The notes under the pieces: model-generated
Databases searched by the model: none
Told to the model about the DNA's origin: nothing
What the model saw: only the letters and a program-made list of their open reading frames with translations
NCBI GenBank assembly: GCA_021817735.1
Contig: JAKAFX010000003.1
Coordinates: forward strand, 1-48,810
Direction: 5' to 3'
DNA: 48,810 bases
From: Thermoplasmata archaeon
Lineage (GTDB): Archaea > Thermoplasmatota > Thermoplasmata > Thermoplasmatales > Thermoplasmataceae
Part shown: one piece after another, positions 34,460-42,710 of the stretch
How positions within the stretch are numbered: position 1 is the stretch's first letter
Layout of the letters: the number at the start of each line of letters is the position of its first letter
Program-made: the position numbers and the translations under genes

Positions 34460-35203
34460 ATGCAAGATTTGCCATACGTTTTAGTAACAGGAGGCTCCAG
34501 GGGGATCGGACGTGAGATCTCAAAGAAACTAGCGGACGAGGGAAAGAACATTATAATCCATTACAACCGTAATTCACAGGAGGCAGAGAAGGTGAGAGAT
34601 TACTGCGAGGGCAAAGGCGTCAAAACGTTGGCCGTCTCAGCAGATCTGTCCTCGGTTGAGGGGATATCAGTGATCAGGAAGTTTGTCCAGGACAACGCAG
34701 GATCGCTCAGCGGGCTTGTCAACGCTGCAGGAATTTACGAGGGGAACCAGCTGAATGAGATCACGGTGGAAGAATGGGAAAGCGTATTGAGCGTCAATCT
34801 CATGCCAGTTGTCTTTCTGACAAGAGAATTGGTTCCGATGCTGGAAAAGGGAAGAAGCCCAGCAGTGGTCAACATTTCATCAGTTCTGGGTTTGAAGAAT
34901 GATATCTACGGGCTTTCATACCAGGCAAGCAAGGCTGCCATCATACACATTTCCAGGTCTCTGGCTAAGGCCTTGGCCCCCGCAATCAGGGTAAATTCCG
35001 TCTCCCCGGGTTTCATCATGACTGACATGAACAGGGATGGTTGGGAAGACAGTCACTTCAGAGGCAAGGTTGAAAAAATCACCCCAATGGGAAGATGGGG
35101 AAAAGTCGAAGACATCGCGGAAATGGTTTGCTTTCTGCTGTCGGATAAGGCTTCCTTCATCACAGGCTCTAATTTTGTCGTGGATGGCGGGATCTCAATC
35201 TGA
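34460..35203 (+). CDS. Short-chain dehydrogenase/reductase (3-oxoacyl-ACP reductase-like)
   Basis: A 247-residue SDR oxidoreductase. It has the NAD(P)-binding VTGGSRGIGREISKKL, the NxAG motif (VNAAGIY), the catalytic serine in NISSVLGLKN, the YQASK catalytic tyrosine-lysine, and the C-terminal NFVVDGGISI. The family spans 3-oxoacyl reductases and sugar dehydrogenases; the sequence does not fix the substrate. The ATG at 34460 has a TATA-like element 27 bases upstream, and the protein begins at the first family strand. It ends 168 bases before the restored end of the convergent cyclase gene. Confidence 0.87.
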   Translation: MQDLPYVLVTGGSRGIGREISKKLADEGKNIIIHYNRNSQEAEKVRDYCEGKGVKTLAVSADLSSVEGISVIRKFVQDNAGSLSGLVNAAGIYEGNQLNEITVEEWESVLSVNLMPVVFLTRELVPMLEKGRSPAVVNISSVLGLKNDIYGLSYQASKAAIIHISRSLAKALAPAIRVNSVSPGFIMTDMNRDGWEDSHFRGKVEKITPMGRWGKVEDIAEMVCFLLSDKASFITGSNFVVDGGISI

Positions 35204-35371
35204 TTTGGGGAATTATTTAGCAGCCTTTTTTATTTGCGTGAAAATTAGGATATTACTGCTCTCCATCCATCTTGCGGTCATCCTGACCAGCAGGGTCTTC
35301 ATTTACTTGTCCACCGGCTATTGGAGCACCCAAGAAATCAAGTTGATCTGGCAATGAAGCCTAAAGAGCAT

Positions 35372-35961
35372 TCAAAGGAGAATTGCTCTGCATGGGGCTG
35401 CATCCTGGAACATCTTCAGCGGGAGACATATCAGGTCATAGTCGCCAGGCGCAACGTTTGCCATGACTAATCCTTCTAAGATCAGGATGTCAGCCCTCAT
35501 CAGGATCTTGTGAACCTCAAATTGTCAGAACCGAAGGCGTCCACTGACAGGTAATCGACTCCTACCAGTTTCGTACCATCTTCTACCAACCTTTCTGCAC
35601 CTTCCGCTGAGAGATGCGCAAAAGATTTTTCAAAGGCATTGTATCTCTCGGAGTTCCCCGTCTTGAAGAGAACGAATGCCTGGTGCTTCTTCGGTATGTC
35701 CTCTGCATCGATGACCGGATCCATGCATTCTATGACAGTTGCCTTTCCAAGGAACCTCTCCATTGGGTAATCCCCAACTTTCTTCCCATCACGGATCATG
35801 TGAAACGGAGCATCGAAATGAGTGCCAGTATGGGTCTCCATGAGTACTCTGGTAATGTGAAGTCCGTCGTTCTCGTGAGTGCGGTATGGGTATTCTTCAT
35901 AGGGCGCATCCCCAGGATAGGTTACCATGCCATTCCTGAGTGGCAACGATATGTCAATCAT
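35372..35961 (-). pseudogene. Cyclase family (kynurenine formamidase-like) gene with frameshift
   Basis: The first 149 residues from the ATG at 35961 match the cyclase/kynurenine formamidase-like family: MIDISLPLRNGMVTYPGD, the metal-binding THTGTHFDAPFH, and GVDYLSVDAFGSDN. That frame then stops at 35500. One base further on, another frame continues without a stop for 45 codons as KILMRADILILEGLVMANVA and on to CRAILL, ending at a TGA at 35372. This is the family C-terminus (VHxxLLxxxIxILEGL-like). The break lies at about 35511-35518, and one missing base would restore roughly 196 residues. It follows the MFS transporter gene on the same strand. Whether it is a true mutation or a sequencing error cannot be told here. 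Confidence 0.85.
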
Positions 35962-36002
35962 TACCCAATTAAACGCAGCAAGCAATAAGTGGTTTTGTCC
36001 GT

Positions 36003-37268
36003 CTAAGTGGAACTGTTCCCAGGAGATACCTTCCCCCGCCTGGCTCCAGATCTGTCCGGAATCAGCAGGACAAACGGGATTGATATGGCTCCAAAAACTG
36101 CTGCAACCCAGTATGAGATATAGATTGAGTATGAGTTGGCCAGGTAGGTGATAATGGAGATTCCAGCCGCCCCTCCAAGGGTGCTTCCAATACCCCAGAT
36201 TATTGCATTAGCCCTGCTTGCCATCGAGGAAGCCACCTGCTGCGATGCATAACCCAGCAGGACGGGAAAGCCGGTGAATCCAACCAGGTTGAACATGGCA
36301 TAGAATGCGACAACCAGTACAACGGATTCGCTGACAAGGAAAAGTACAAGAAACGCAACAGTCAGGATACCCGTAATCAGCGTGGTCATCTTCCCTCCAA
36401 GAGATGATGTGGCCCTGCCAAATATTAACTGCCCTGCAACCGGTGGGATGAATGAGAGGGTAAGTATGTCAGAAGTCAGGGTTGGAGAGTGTACCATGGA
36501 ATCGAAATACTCGCCCATGAAAATCGTGACTCCGGAGATAACCATGGATCTCAGGAAAACCGCAATGGTCAAGATTACAATAAAAGCCCCAATTTTTTCC
36601 ACAGTGGCAGTCTCGACTCTTCCTGCCTTTTGTACCTTCGCTTCTCGACGGGTTTCCCTCCTGAACTTGCCTATGGAAAAATAGATCAGCAGTGAAAAAC
36701 CAAGTATGGATAAGAGCAGGTAGGTGAACGCAGTGTAAATGTTACCTATGCTCACAAGGATCCCGAAAACAGCCGGGGTTGCAGCCCTCCCTATGCTGCC
36801 AATTGAACCATTTATGCCAAGGTAACTTGGGGATTTTTCTGCATACACCGACTTCAATATGGAGGCACCAAGGGGATGGTAAAAAGCCTGCCCTACTCCT
36901 AGGAGAGAAGCAGCAGAAAAGATCAGCGTAAACCAGTATGCAGGAAATACAAATGGAAGAGCAAACAGGATTACTGCACCCCCCTGAACCAGAAGTCCAA
37001 GCACCATTAACGGGGCATCCGCCCCAGTTCTGTCAGCCCATCTTCCAATGGGGGTGCTGAGTAAGCCGGACAAAATGTTCACAATAACGGCACCATAACC
37101 GATCACGAACGGGTTTACGCCTGGTAGAACCTTGTAATAAACAATCAGGAGGGTGATAAGAAGGAAGTTCCCGTCATTCACGAAGTGAGCGATTGACGTT
37201 GAAGCAAGGTATTTCATCCCAGCAGGACGGTTTTCCGGCTCCGAGAGAGTCAATGAGCGGAATCCCAC
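36003..37268 (-). CDS. MFS transporter (fosmidomycin-resistance-like)
   Basis: A 421-residue integral membrane protein with about 12 membrane segments in two halves, separated by a basic loop (KFRRETRREAKVQKAGR). Motifs include IAHFVNDGNFLLI in the first segment, GRWADRTGADAPL (MFS motif A-like) and GQAFYHPLG, which recalls the fosmidomycin-resistance/Fsr group. The substrate is unknown. The start at 37268 is GTG; an ATG at 37217 would leave the first membrane segment intact, so either is possible. It lies upstream of the frameshifted cyclase gene, likely in the same operon, and is divergent from moaA. Confidence 0.85.
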   Translation of the reverse strand: MGFRSLTLSEPENRPAGMKYLASTSIAHFVNDGNFLLITLLIVYYKVLPGVNPFVIGYGAVIVNILSGLLSTPIGRWADRTGADAPLMVLGLLVQGGAVILFALPFVFPAYWFTLIFSAASLLGVGQAFYHPLGASILKSVYAEKSPSYLGINGSIGSIGRAATPAVFGILVSIGNIYTAFTYLLLSILGFSLLIYFSIGKFRRETRREAKVQKAGRVETATVEKIGAFIVILTIAVFLRSMVISGVTIFMGEYFDSMVHSPTLTSDILTLSFIPPVAGQLIFGRATSSLGGKMTTLITGILTVAFLVLFLVSESVVLVVAFYAMFNLVGFTGFPVLLGYASQQVASSMASRANAIIWGIGSTLGGAAGISIITYLANSYSIYISYWVAAVFGAISIPFVLLIPDRSGARRGKVSPGNSST

Positions 37269-37305
37269 CTTTCTACTAAAACGTTGTGAGTAAGGTTCTG
37301 CAAAC

Positions 37306-37314
37306 GTTTATTAG
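37306..37314 (+). promoter_or_regulatory. TATA-like element of moaA
   Basis: GTTTATTAG is centred 27 bases before the ATG at 37337 and lies inside the open frame that begins with GTG at 37286, supporting the shorter protein. Confidence 0.5.
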
Positions 37315-37336
37315 AGAAATCCTGCTGCATAACAGG

Positions 37337-38335
37337 ATGATCTCTGACCCATATGGGAGGGCGGTGACAAGCCTCAGGATCCAGTTGAATACAGTATGCA
37401 ATTTCAAGTGCTTTTTCTGTCATATGGAAGGCACCGGCATCAATTCAGCTTCCATGAGCTTGGATGAACTGGAGAGCCTTGCAAGAATGGCCGCTAGGTT
37501 TGGGATCGGAAAGATAAAGTTTACGGGGGGAGAGCCTACTCTTCGCAGGGATATCGTGGATATCGTCAGAGTGACAAGGAAGCATATAGACGGCGAGATC
37601 TCGATGACGACCAACGGTACGAGGCTCAGGGCGCTGGCTGGGGATCTTAAGGATGCCGGCCTCGATAGGATCAATATTTCGTTACATTCCATTGACCGGG
37701 AAGGGTTTTCCTATATCACGGGAACCGACTCGCTGGATCAGGTACTGGACGGGATCAGGGCAGCTCAGGATGCGGGGCTTGGGCCAATAAAGCTAAACTT
37801 CGTAGTATTGAACGGGATAAACGTTGACCAGATCGAGAAGATGGTTGCGATCTCTGCAAGGGAAGATATCATTCTGCAGTTGATTGAATACGAGGTGCCT
37901 AGGGAGCTGGAAAACTCTGATGATTACCGGAGATATCACTATCCACTGGATGCCCTGGAAAATAATTTCTCCTCAGAAAGTCTTAGGACGATCAGGAATT
38001 CGCTTCATGATCGGCCTCAATATTATTTGAGAAGAGAAGAAGGCATTGCAAGAGTTGAGGTCGTCCAGCCAATGAGAAATTATCATTTCTGTGATAATTG
38101 CACAAGGATGCGCGTAACTTCTGCCGGTTACTTCAAGCCGTGCCTTATGAGGAGTGACAACTATACCAGGTTTATTGACTTGCTAAGGAACAGGAAGGAC
38201 GACGACAGCCTTGACAACGCTTTCAGAAGGTCGGTAAAAACCAGGGAACCATACTGGAAAAGGGAGGACACTGTTGATAGTCAGGTACTTTGCGAGATTC
38301 CGGGAAGCAGCAGGAAAGGAAAAGGAAGTAATTGA
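37337..38335 (+). CDS. moaA: GTP 3',8-cyclase MoaA
   Basis: A 332-residue radical SAM enzyme that starts molybdenum cofactor synthesis from GTP. The first 4Fe-4S motif is CNFKCFFC, followed by KFTGGEPTLRRDI; the second cluster is CDNCTRMRVTSAGYFKPC. The frame is open upstream to GTG at 37286, but a TATA-like element at 37306 supports ATG at 37337. The C-terminus differs from the family: the usual Gly-Gly end is absent and the last 20 codons run into the moaD gene in another frame. The neighbours moaD, moaE, moeA and fdhD confirm the pathway. Confidence 0.94.
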   Translation: MISDPYGRAVTSLRIQLNTVCNFKCFFCHMEGTGINSASMSLDELESLARMAARFGIGKIKFTGGEPTLRRDIVDIVRVTRKHIDGEISMTTNGTRLRALAGDLKDAGLDRINISLHSIDREGFSYITGTDSLDQVLDGIRAAQDAGLGPIKLNFVVLNGINVDQIEKMVAISAREDIILQLIEYEVPRELENSDDYRRYHYPLDALENNFSSESLRTIRNSLHDRPQYYLRREEGIARVEVVQPMRNYHFCDNCTRMRVTSAGYFKPCLMRSDNYTRFIDLLRNRKDDDSLDNAFRRSVKTREPYWKREDTVDSQVLCEIPGSSRKGKGSN

Positions 38336-38510
38336 GATAGGGCCGCATTCTACGGTCTCACGGGCCATGGAAACAATAAGGATGATGCACCCCTGGCTCG
38401 CCAAGGAGCAGAATGTCCTGATCGCCGTGAACGCGACTTACGCGAAGCCGGATGATCGAATCTCGGACAGCGATGAGCTAGCAATATTCCCTGCGGTCAG
38501 TGGCGGGTAG
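38274..38510 (+). CDS. moaD: Molybdopterin synthase sulfur carrier subunit MoaD
   Basis: A 78-residue beta-grasp (ubiquitin-like) protein ending in SGG, the di-glycine that is adenylated and thiocarboxylated. The N-terminal IVRYFARFREAAGKEKE and the C-terminal DELAIFPAVSGG are typical. It starts with TTG at 38274, inside the end of moaA, giving a 62-base overlap in a different frame. No later start would keep the first beta strand, so the overlap seems real. Its partner MoaE is convergent from the other strand, seven bases on. Confidence 0.9.
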   Translation: MIVRYFARFREAAGKEKEVIEIGPHSTVSRAMETIRMMHPWLAKEQNVLIAVNATYAKPDDRISDSDELAIFPAVSGG

Positions 38511-38516
38511 GGTGTA

Positions 38517-38924
38517 CTAATCTCTCCATTTCTCTTTTTCCGGGAATACGTCTTTTTTCCAGATAGGCACTTCGCTCTTGATTCTGTCAATGATCTCACT
38601 GCACCCTGCAAAAGCATCTTTCCGGTGCATGGAACTCACTCCAACAGCCACTGATATTTCCCCTGGGAAGAGTCTCCCAATTCTGTGTATGACTGCAACG
38701 CATCTTAGATTGTGTTTTTCAGTAGCCTCCTGTGAAATCCTAACTATGGTCGATTTCGCCATTTCTTCGTAAGCTTCGTAGACCAGTGCCTCAACCTCGC
38801 CATATTCAGAGACCTTCCTTACCACACCTGAAAAAAGTACCTCCGCGCCTGGATCCCCATCTGAAATAAATTTCAGGATCTCATTTAGATCAATTTGATT
38901 TTCCTGAATTCTGACTAGCACCAA
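38517..38924 (-). CDS. moaE: Molybdopterin synthase catalytic subunit MoaE
   Basis: A 135-residue catalytic subunit of molybdopterin synthase. The conserved HRIGRLFPGE, the SSMHRKDAFAGC stretch and the VPIWKKDVF motif (active-site lysines) are present. It works with MoaD to insert two sulfurs into precursor Z. The start is TTG at 38924 or GTG at 38921; both lie about 22-25 bases from an AT-rich GCTAATATG element (38940-38950). It is transcribed toward moaD, so the two partners are separate transcription units. Confidence 0.92.
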   Translation of the reverse strand: MVLVRIQENQIDLNEILKFISDGDPGAEVLFSGVVRKVSEYGEVEALVYEAYEEMAKSTIVRISQEATEKHNLRCVAVIHRIGRLFPGEISVAVGVSSMHRKDAFAGCSEIIDRIKSEVPIWKKDVFPEKEKWRD

Positions 38925-38980
38925 TAGGAAACCCGGATTGGCATATTAGCGTCACTGATTCAGACTCCAGCGAGAATGGA

Positions 38981-38988
38981 TTTATAAC
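38981..38988 (+). promoter_or_regulatory. Orphan TATA-like element
   Basis: TTTATAAC within GGATTTATAACAG has the look of the other promoters in this window, but no gene starts 25 bases downstream; the ATG at 39003 gives five codons. It may drive a non-coding RNA from about 39008. Confidence 0.4.
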
Positions 38989-39270
38989 AGAGATTCAAAG
39001 TAATGGTCTCTGACCAATGACCAGATCCGCGCAGGAAGGTGACTGACTTCGAGAGAGGCCAGCTCACCAGCATGACGCTCTCAGCCAGGCTGGAAAACCC
39101 CCTTGATCCCCCTGTGTGAATGAGATATCGAAATCAGCCGGATGGAATTCACCCCAATCAGATCAAGCATAACGAGCAGTAACATCATCGAGGCATGCGG
39201 TGTTTTACAAAATGGTCTAATTCTCTTCGACGCTTGTCCGGAGGAAACCTAACGCCATGAAACAACGCCA

Positions 39271-39306
39271 CTCGTGTATGAGATACCGTGCCGATCTCAT
39301 ACCGAG
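39271..39306. repeat. Strong hairpin (13 bp, one bulge)
   Basis: CTCG-T-GTATGAGAT pairs with ATCTCATAC-CGAG: nine perfect base pairs extended by four more after a single bulged T, closing a nine-base loop (ACCGTGCCG). No T run follows, so it is not an obvious terminator. It lies in the middle of the gene-free region. Confidence 0.7.
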
Positions 39307-39434
39307 CCAATAGTTTGAACGGAAACCCTCAAATTTTGAGATTCCTGAATTCACTTGCTTGGTTTGATTGCATGTCCTGGTTAATAGGGTAGATTCCACA
39401 GCAAGGGCTCAAGGTGTGTTGCCATTAAAAAGAA

Positions 39435-39452
39435 TCAGAATCACGATTCTGA
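39435..39452. repeat. Perfect 8+8 palindrome upstream of moeA
   Basis: TCAGAATC-AC-GATTCTGA is a perfect inverted repeat with a two-base centre, like the palindrome before smc in layout but not in sequence. It is about 285 bases upstream of moeA and may be a protein-binding site. Confidence 0.5.
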
Positions 39453-39736
39453 GTCCCAATGTTCGGGATGCCAAGTTTGTCTCAGATCTTTTTCTCCCTT
39501 AACTCTACAATTAATCCCACGAGCCATGAGCTTGTGCTGAGGTTCACAGGCATAAAAAAACACAATCTAGGTTTGAGCACACCCTGCGAACAAGACCGCG
39601 TGCTTCGTGAACATCACAACCAGAAAATATGGCCGAGAAGGTGCTCGCCTGCACTTACAGAAGACCAGAACTGCAGTTATGAGGCTTCATTTAATCAACT
39701 TCCCTGCATTCTCATGTCATTTCAAATTGGGTCATC

Positions 39737-40975
39737 ATGAAGTCAAACAGTGATATAGTCATTGGAGAAGCCAGGGAAATTCTGGATCATCTTTTCTCAT
39801 TTCGCACAGAGCACGAAAAAATACCCATCCTCTCTGCCATTGACCGTGTCGCCGCGTCACGTGTTGATGCAACGCATGATTCTCCACCCTATCCCCGATC
39901 CGCGATGGATGGGTATGCAGTGAGAAGTACAGACATTTCCAGAGTGGATGGAGGGGGCAGAGTAACCCTGGAACTACAGGGGGAAATCGTCATAGGAACG
40001 GCCCCAAGACGCTATTCTGGAACAGGGATTTGTGTCAGGATCCCAACAGGGGGGTCGATCCCGGATCCATTTGATACAGTGGTTCCCGTGGAATATGCAA
40101 GTGAGCAGGAAGGGAGAGTGGAGATCCTGAAGTCTTTCCCGCGCGGAAGCAACATTGACCAGAGGGGAACGTACCACTCGAAAGGAAGTACCATCCTGGA
40201 AAAGGGGAAGATCATCTCTTCTGGGGATGTTGCAGTCCTATCCTCTGAAGGACTCATGGAGGTCGAAGTGGTAAAGAGATTGAGTGTGGGAGTCCTTGCT
40301 ACCGGGAATGAACTTGTTCCAATCGGGGACTCAGGGAATGAAGAGAGTACCTATAACTCTAATACACAGGGAATCCGCACTATGCTCGAGGAAACAGGGA
40401 ACTTCCAAGTCACAGACTACGGTATAGCCAGAGATGAACCTGAATTGCTGAAGGAAACCATAAAAAAGATTGCCTCGGAAAACATGATTGTTATCACTAC
40501 CGGTGGGACATCTGCAGGTAGGCACGACTATGTGCCGGAAGCTATCTCCCAGGCGATTGGAAGGAAAGCTGCATTTCATGGGATAAGAATGAAGCCCGGA
40601 GCTCCATCTCTGTTTTCCACAGACGGTACCCATTTTGCAATAGGCCTGCCAGGTACGCCAGTGTCATCATACTTGGTGATGCGTGAACTGTTCCTCCCGG
40701 TAATAATGGAAAAAATCGGGGCGAAGAACGCCAGCATCTCATGGGTCGTCGAACTTGCCAAGGATGCGAGGATTTCCAGGGGCAAGTTCAACATAGTCCC
40801 TGTCAGGATAAACTGGGAAGAAGACCACCCCAGAGCCTATCCCGTGCAGGGCTCATCATCTTCATTAATTAGAATTTCTGCCTCAAACGGTTATTTCACT
40901 AGCGATGGGGATACTGCTTCTATCCCGGAGGGTTCGAGGATCAGGGTTAAGCCGCTCAGATGGGTTTCATTCTGA
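39737..40975 (+). CDS. moeA: Molybdopterin molybdenumtransferase MoeA
   Basis: A 412-residue enzyme that inserts molybdate or tungstate into adenylated molybdopterin. It has the YPRSAMDGYAVRS signature, the MoCF-binding domain with VLATGNELV and TTGGTSAGRHDYV, GLPGTPVSSYLV, and the C-terminal MoeA domain. Length is normal. Its 3-prime end overlaps the convergent MobA-like gene by nine bases. No separate MoaB/MogA gene is visible in the window. Confidence 0.94.
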   Translation: MKSNSDIVIGEAREILDHLFSFRTEHEKIPILSAIDRVAASRVDATHDSPPYPRSAMDGYAVRSTDISRVDGGGRVTLELQGEIVIGTAPRRYSGTGICVRIPTGGSIPDPFDTVVPVEYASEQEGRVEILKSFPRGSNIDQRGTYHSKGSTILEKGKIISSGDVAVLSSEGLMEVEVVKRLSVGVLATGNELVPIGDSGNEESTYNSNTQGIRTMLEETGNFQVTDYGIARDEPELLKETIKKIASENMIVITTGGTSAGRHDYVPEAISQAIGRKAAFHGIRMKPGAPSLFSTDGTHFAIGLPGTPVSSYLVMRELFLPVIMEKIGAKNASISWVVELAKDARISRGKFNIVPVRINWEEDHPRAYPVQGSSSSLIRISASNGYFTSDGDTASIPEGSRIRVKPLRWVSF

Positions 40976-41560
40976 ACAATCTTCGGTGGTTGGGATATCA
41001 GAAAGATAATTCACATTGCGGAAATGCTTTTCCTGGTCTGCGGAAATGCGGTAAAACTGGTGAGGAATCATGGATATGTATTCTCTTAGACTTAGCTTAC
41101 CGTCTTCGATGTTTTGCCGAAGGAAAGTGGCAGTGCTGGCCGTATATATAGCATGAAGGGGCTCTATCAGTCCAGAATTATGCACAGGAACCATTGAAAT
41201 GCCTCCATATGTTTGGGCCATTGAATCGACAATCTCACTTGATATGCATGGCATGTCCCCTGCAATCGCAAATATATCACCAAATTCCCGAAGCGCAGCA
41301 AGAACGGAATTTGCAATGGAACCAGTTGTATCATCCAGTTGGAAATGGCAAAGGTCTGACCTTACAGAAGGGTCTCTTGAGTAGATCAGTACTCTTTTCA
41401 CATGTTTGGCATTTCTCAGCCTTGAGACAACAAGATCTATTATGGGAACCCCGTTCATGAGCGCTCGATGCTTCCCGGGGAATCTCTCACTCTTCTTTAC
41501 GAATACAACTGCAGTGAGGGTTTCCCGCACATTATTCACAACCTGCAAATGAAAATCCAA
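40967..41560 (-). CDS. mobA: MobA-like nucleotidyltransferase
   Basis: A 197-residue NTP-transferase-fold protein in a molybdenum-cofactor neighbourhood, so probably the guanylyltransferase that makes the dinucleotide cofactor. AGDMPCIS matches the MobA acidic motif and SGLIEPLHAIY the later one. The N-terminal nucleotide-binding loop, however, reads VVFVKKSERFPGKHRAL instead of the standard LAGGxSxRMGxxK, so the GG of the P-loop is missing. It starts with TTG at 41560 (or GTG at 41530), nine bases after fdhD, so the two are an operon. Specificity for GTP versus CTP cannot be read. Confidence 0.7.
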   Translation of the reverse strand: MDFHLQVVNNVRETLTAVVFVKKSERFPGKHRALMNGVPIIDLVVSRLRNAKHVKRVLIYSRDPSVRSDLCHFQLDDTTGSIANSVLAALREFGDIFAIAGDMPCISSEIVDSMAQTYGGISMVPVHNSGLIEPLHAIYTASTATFLRQNIEDGKLSLREYISMIPHQFYRISADQEKHFRNVNYLSDIPTTEDCSE

Positions 41561-41569
41561 TCTTCACCA

Positions 41570-42430
41570 TCAAGCTCGACCGTTATGATTTCCCCAGGCA
41601 ATTCTCTCTCCATGTGAATAAACATTGAATCTTCCATCGCGAACAAAGCAAATCAGTGTGATCCCAAATGCCTCGGCAGTCTCTATGGCCAGTGAGGATG
41701 GAGCGGAGATGGATGAAACCACCGGTATGCCCATGCACACCGCCTTCTGGACTATTTCAAAGCCAGCTCTGCCACTAACCTGGAGTATGAGATCTTCCTT
41801 TCCAATTATCCCATTAAGCAGCATATGTCCTGCTATCTTGTCAACCGCATTGTGTCTGCCGATGTCTTCCCGGACTACAACCAGGCTACCGTCGTGTTGA
41901 AACAGTCCTGCCGCATGAATCCCTCCAGTTCTTGAGAATACATTCTGCCCTGACCTCATCTTCTCAGGAAGCCCTTCTATAACTGAACTCCTGATTAAAG
42001 ATTCAGAGTGGACAATTTTGTTCCCTCTCAGGTAAAGCTCATTTATGGAACTCTTGCCACATATTCCACAACTTGAATTGACATTGAATCTCCTTTCTTG
42101 AAGATCCATCCTCGCACTACCAGCAAGACTCGCAAGGACCATATTGCCATCCTTCCCTTCGCCAGAATGTTCGTAGCCAATTGAAAGAATCTCCTCACCG
42201 GACGAAATGATTCCTTCAGTATACAGAAAGCCTGCGGCAAGCTCAATGTCCATTGCAGGGGTGCGCATTATCACCGCAAGATCTGTCCTCCTGCCTTCGC
42301 ATTCCACTACTATCTGAAGTGGTTCCTCCACGGTAACCCAGTCTTTCCTGCGTTCTGGAATGCCCTTCGAGAAAGATATTATTTCTCGTCTTATGCCAGC
42401 TCTTTCAAAATCCGATCTCATTCCGCCCAT
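41570..42430 (-). CDS. fdhD: Formate dehydrogenase accessory sulfurtransferase FdhD
   Basis: A 286-residue protein that transfers sulfur to the molybdenum cofactor of formate dehydrogenase. The redox cysteine motif is CGICG in NSSCGICGKSS; RTGGIHAAGLF, VREDIGRHNAVDK and SGRAGFEIVQKAV are family landmarks. GGAGGGGTG precedes the ATG at 42430, which is therefore preferred to the GTG at 42433. It lies downstream of the first molybdoenzyme gene on the same strand, 280 bases apart, and ahead of the MobA-like gene. Confidence 0.93.
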   Translation of the reverse strand: MGGMRSDFERAGIRREIISFSKGIPERRKDWVTVEEPLQIVVECEGRRTDLAVIMRTPAMDIELAAGFLYTEGIISSGEEILSIGYEHSGEGKDGNMVLASLAGSARMDLQERRFNVNSSCGICGKSSINELYLRGNKIVHSESLIRSSVIEGLPEKMRSGQNVFSRTGGIHAAGLFQHDGSLVVVREDIGRHNAVDKIAGHMLLNGIIGKEDLILQVSGRAGFEIVQKAVCMGIPVVSSISAPSSLAIETAEAFGITLICFVRDGRFNVYSHGERIAWGNHNGRA

Positions 42431-42710
42431 CACCCCTCCTTGGAATGATGCCCTGCAGCTTGAATAGGGTTCTCATGACAGCAATGATGCCATGGTTTCC
42501 TATATTTTCAAATTGGAAGAATCCCAAGGAAGGGTCATCAGCTCCAATCAGCGCTGTACGGTATATGGTCACTCCGGACCAAAGTTTAGCAATTTCATAA
42601 CACTAATCCGGAAGAAAATTGACTGGATTATCGTTTTTGGAGGCATGTATCCCTCGTGCGGTGGATCAACGAAAGGCAATGTATCGCCCTGTAATTTCCC
42701 AGCTGCCACC

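Larger units (their letters stand above)
38925..39736. other. 812-base gene-free region with structured sequence
   Basis: No gene with recognizable homology lies between moaE and moeA. Two short ORFs (39217-39399 minus, 39459-39740 plus) look unlike proteins of any family I know. On the plus strand a good TATA-like element (38981-38988) is followed about 25 bases later by a stretch with several local stems (for example GGTGA/TCACC near 39038-39068 and CCAGC/GCTGG near 39069-39092) and no ORF, then a strong hairpin at 39271-39306. This could be a non-coding RNA of a few hundred bases or a decayed gene. I see no RNase P or SRP RNA hallmark. Confidence 0.5.

Noticed and set aside
37286-37336. 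Longer MoaA beginning with GTG at 37286
   Set aside because: A TATA-like element lies inside this stretch at the right distance from the ATG at 37337, and the family N-terminus begins there.
39236-39256. GAGGAAAC as the RNase P RNA conserved region
   Set aside because: The flanking bases of the conserved region (following GTCC) are missing and the rest of the expected layout is absent.
39217-39399. 60-residue minus-strand ORF, with a second frame continuing further, as a decayed transposase
   Set aside because: I could not match it to any transposase motif; left as part of the gene-free region.
39459-39740. 93-residue plus-strand ORF ahead of moeA
   Set aside because: No recognizable domain, and it overlaps the moeA start; likely chance.
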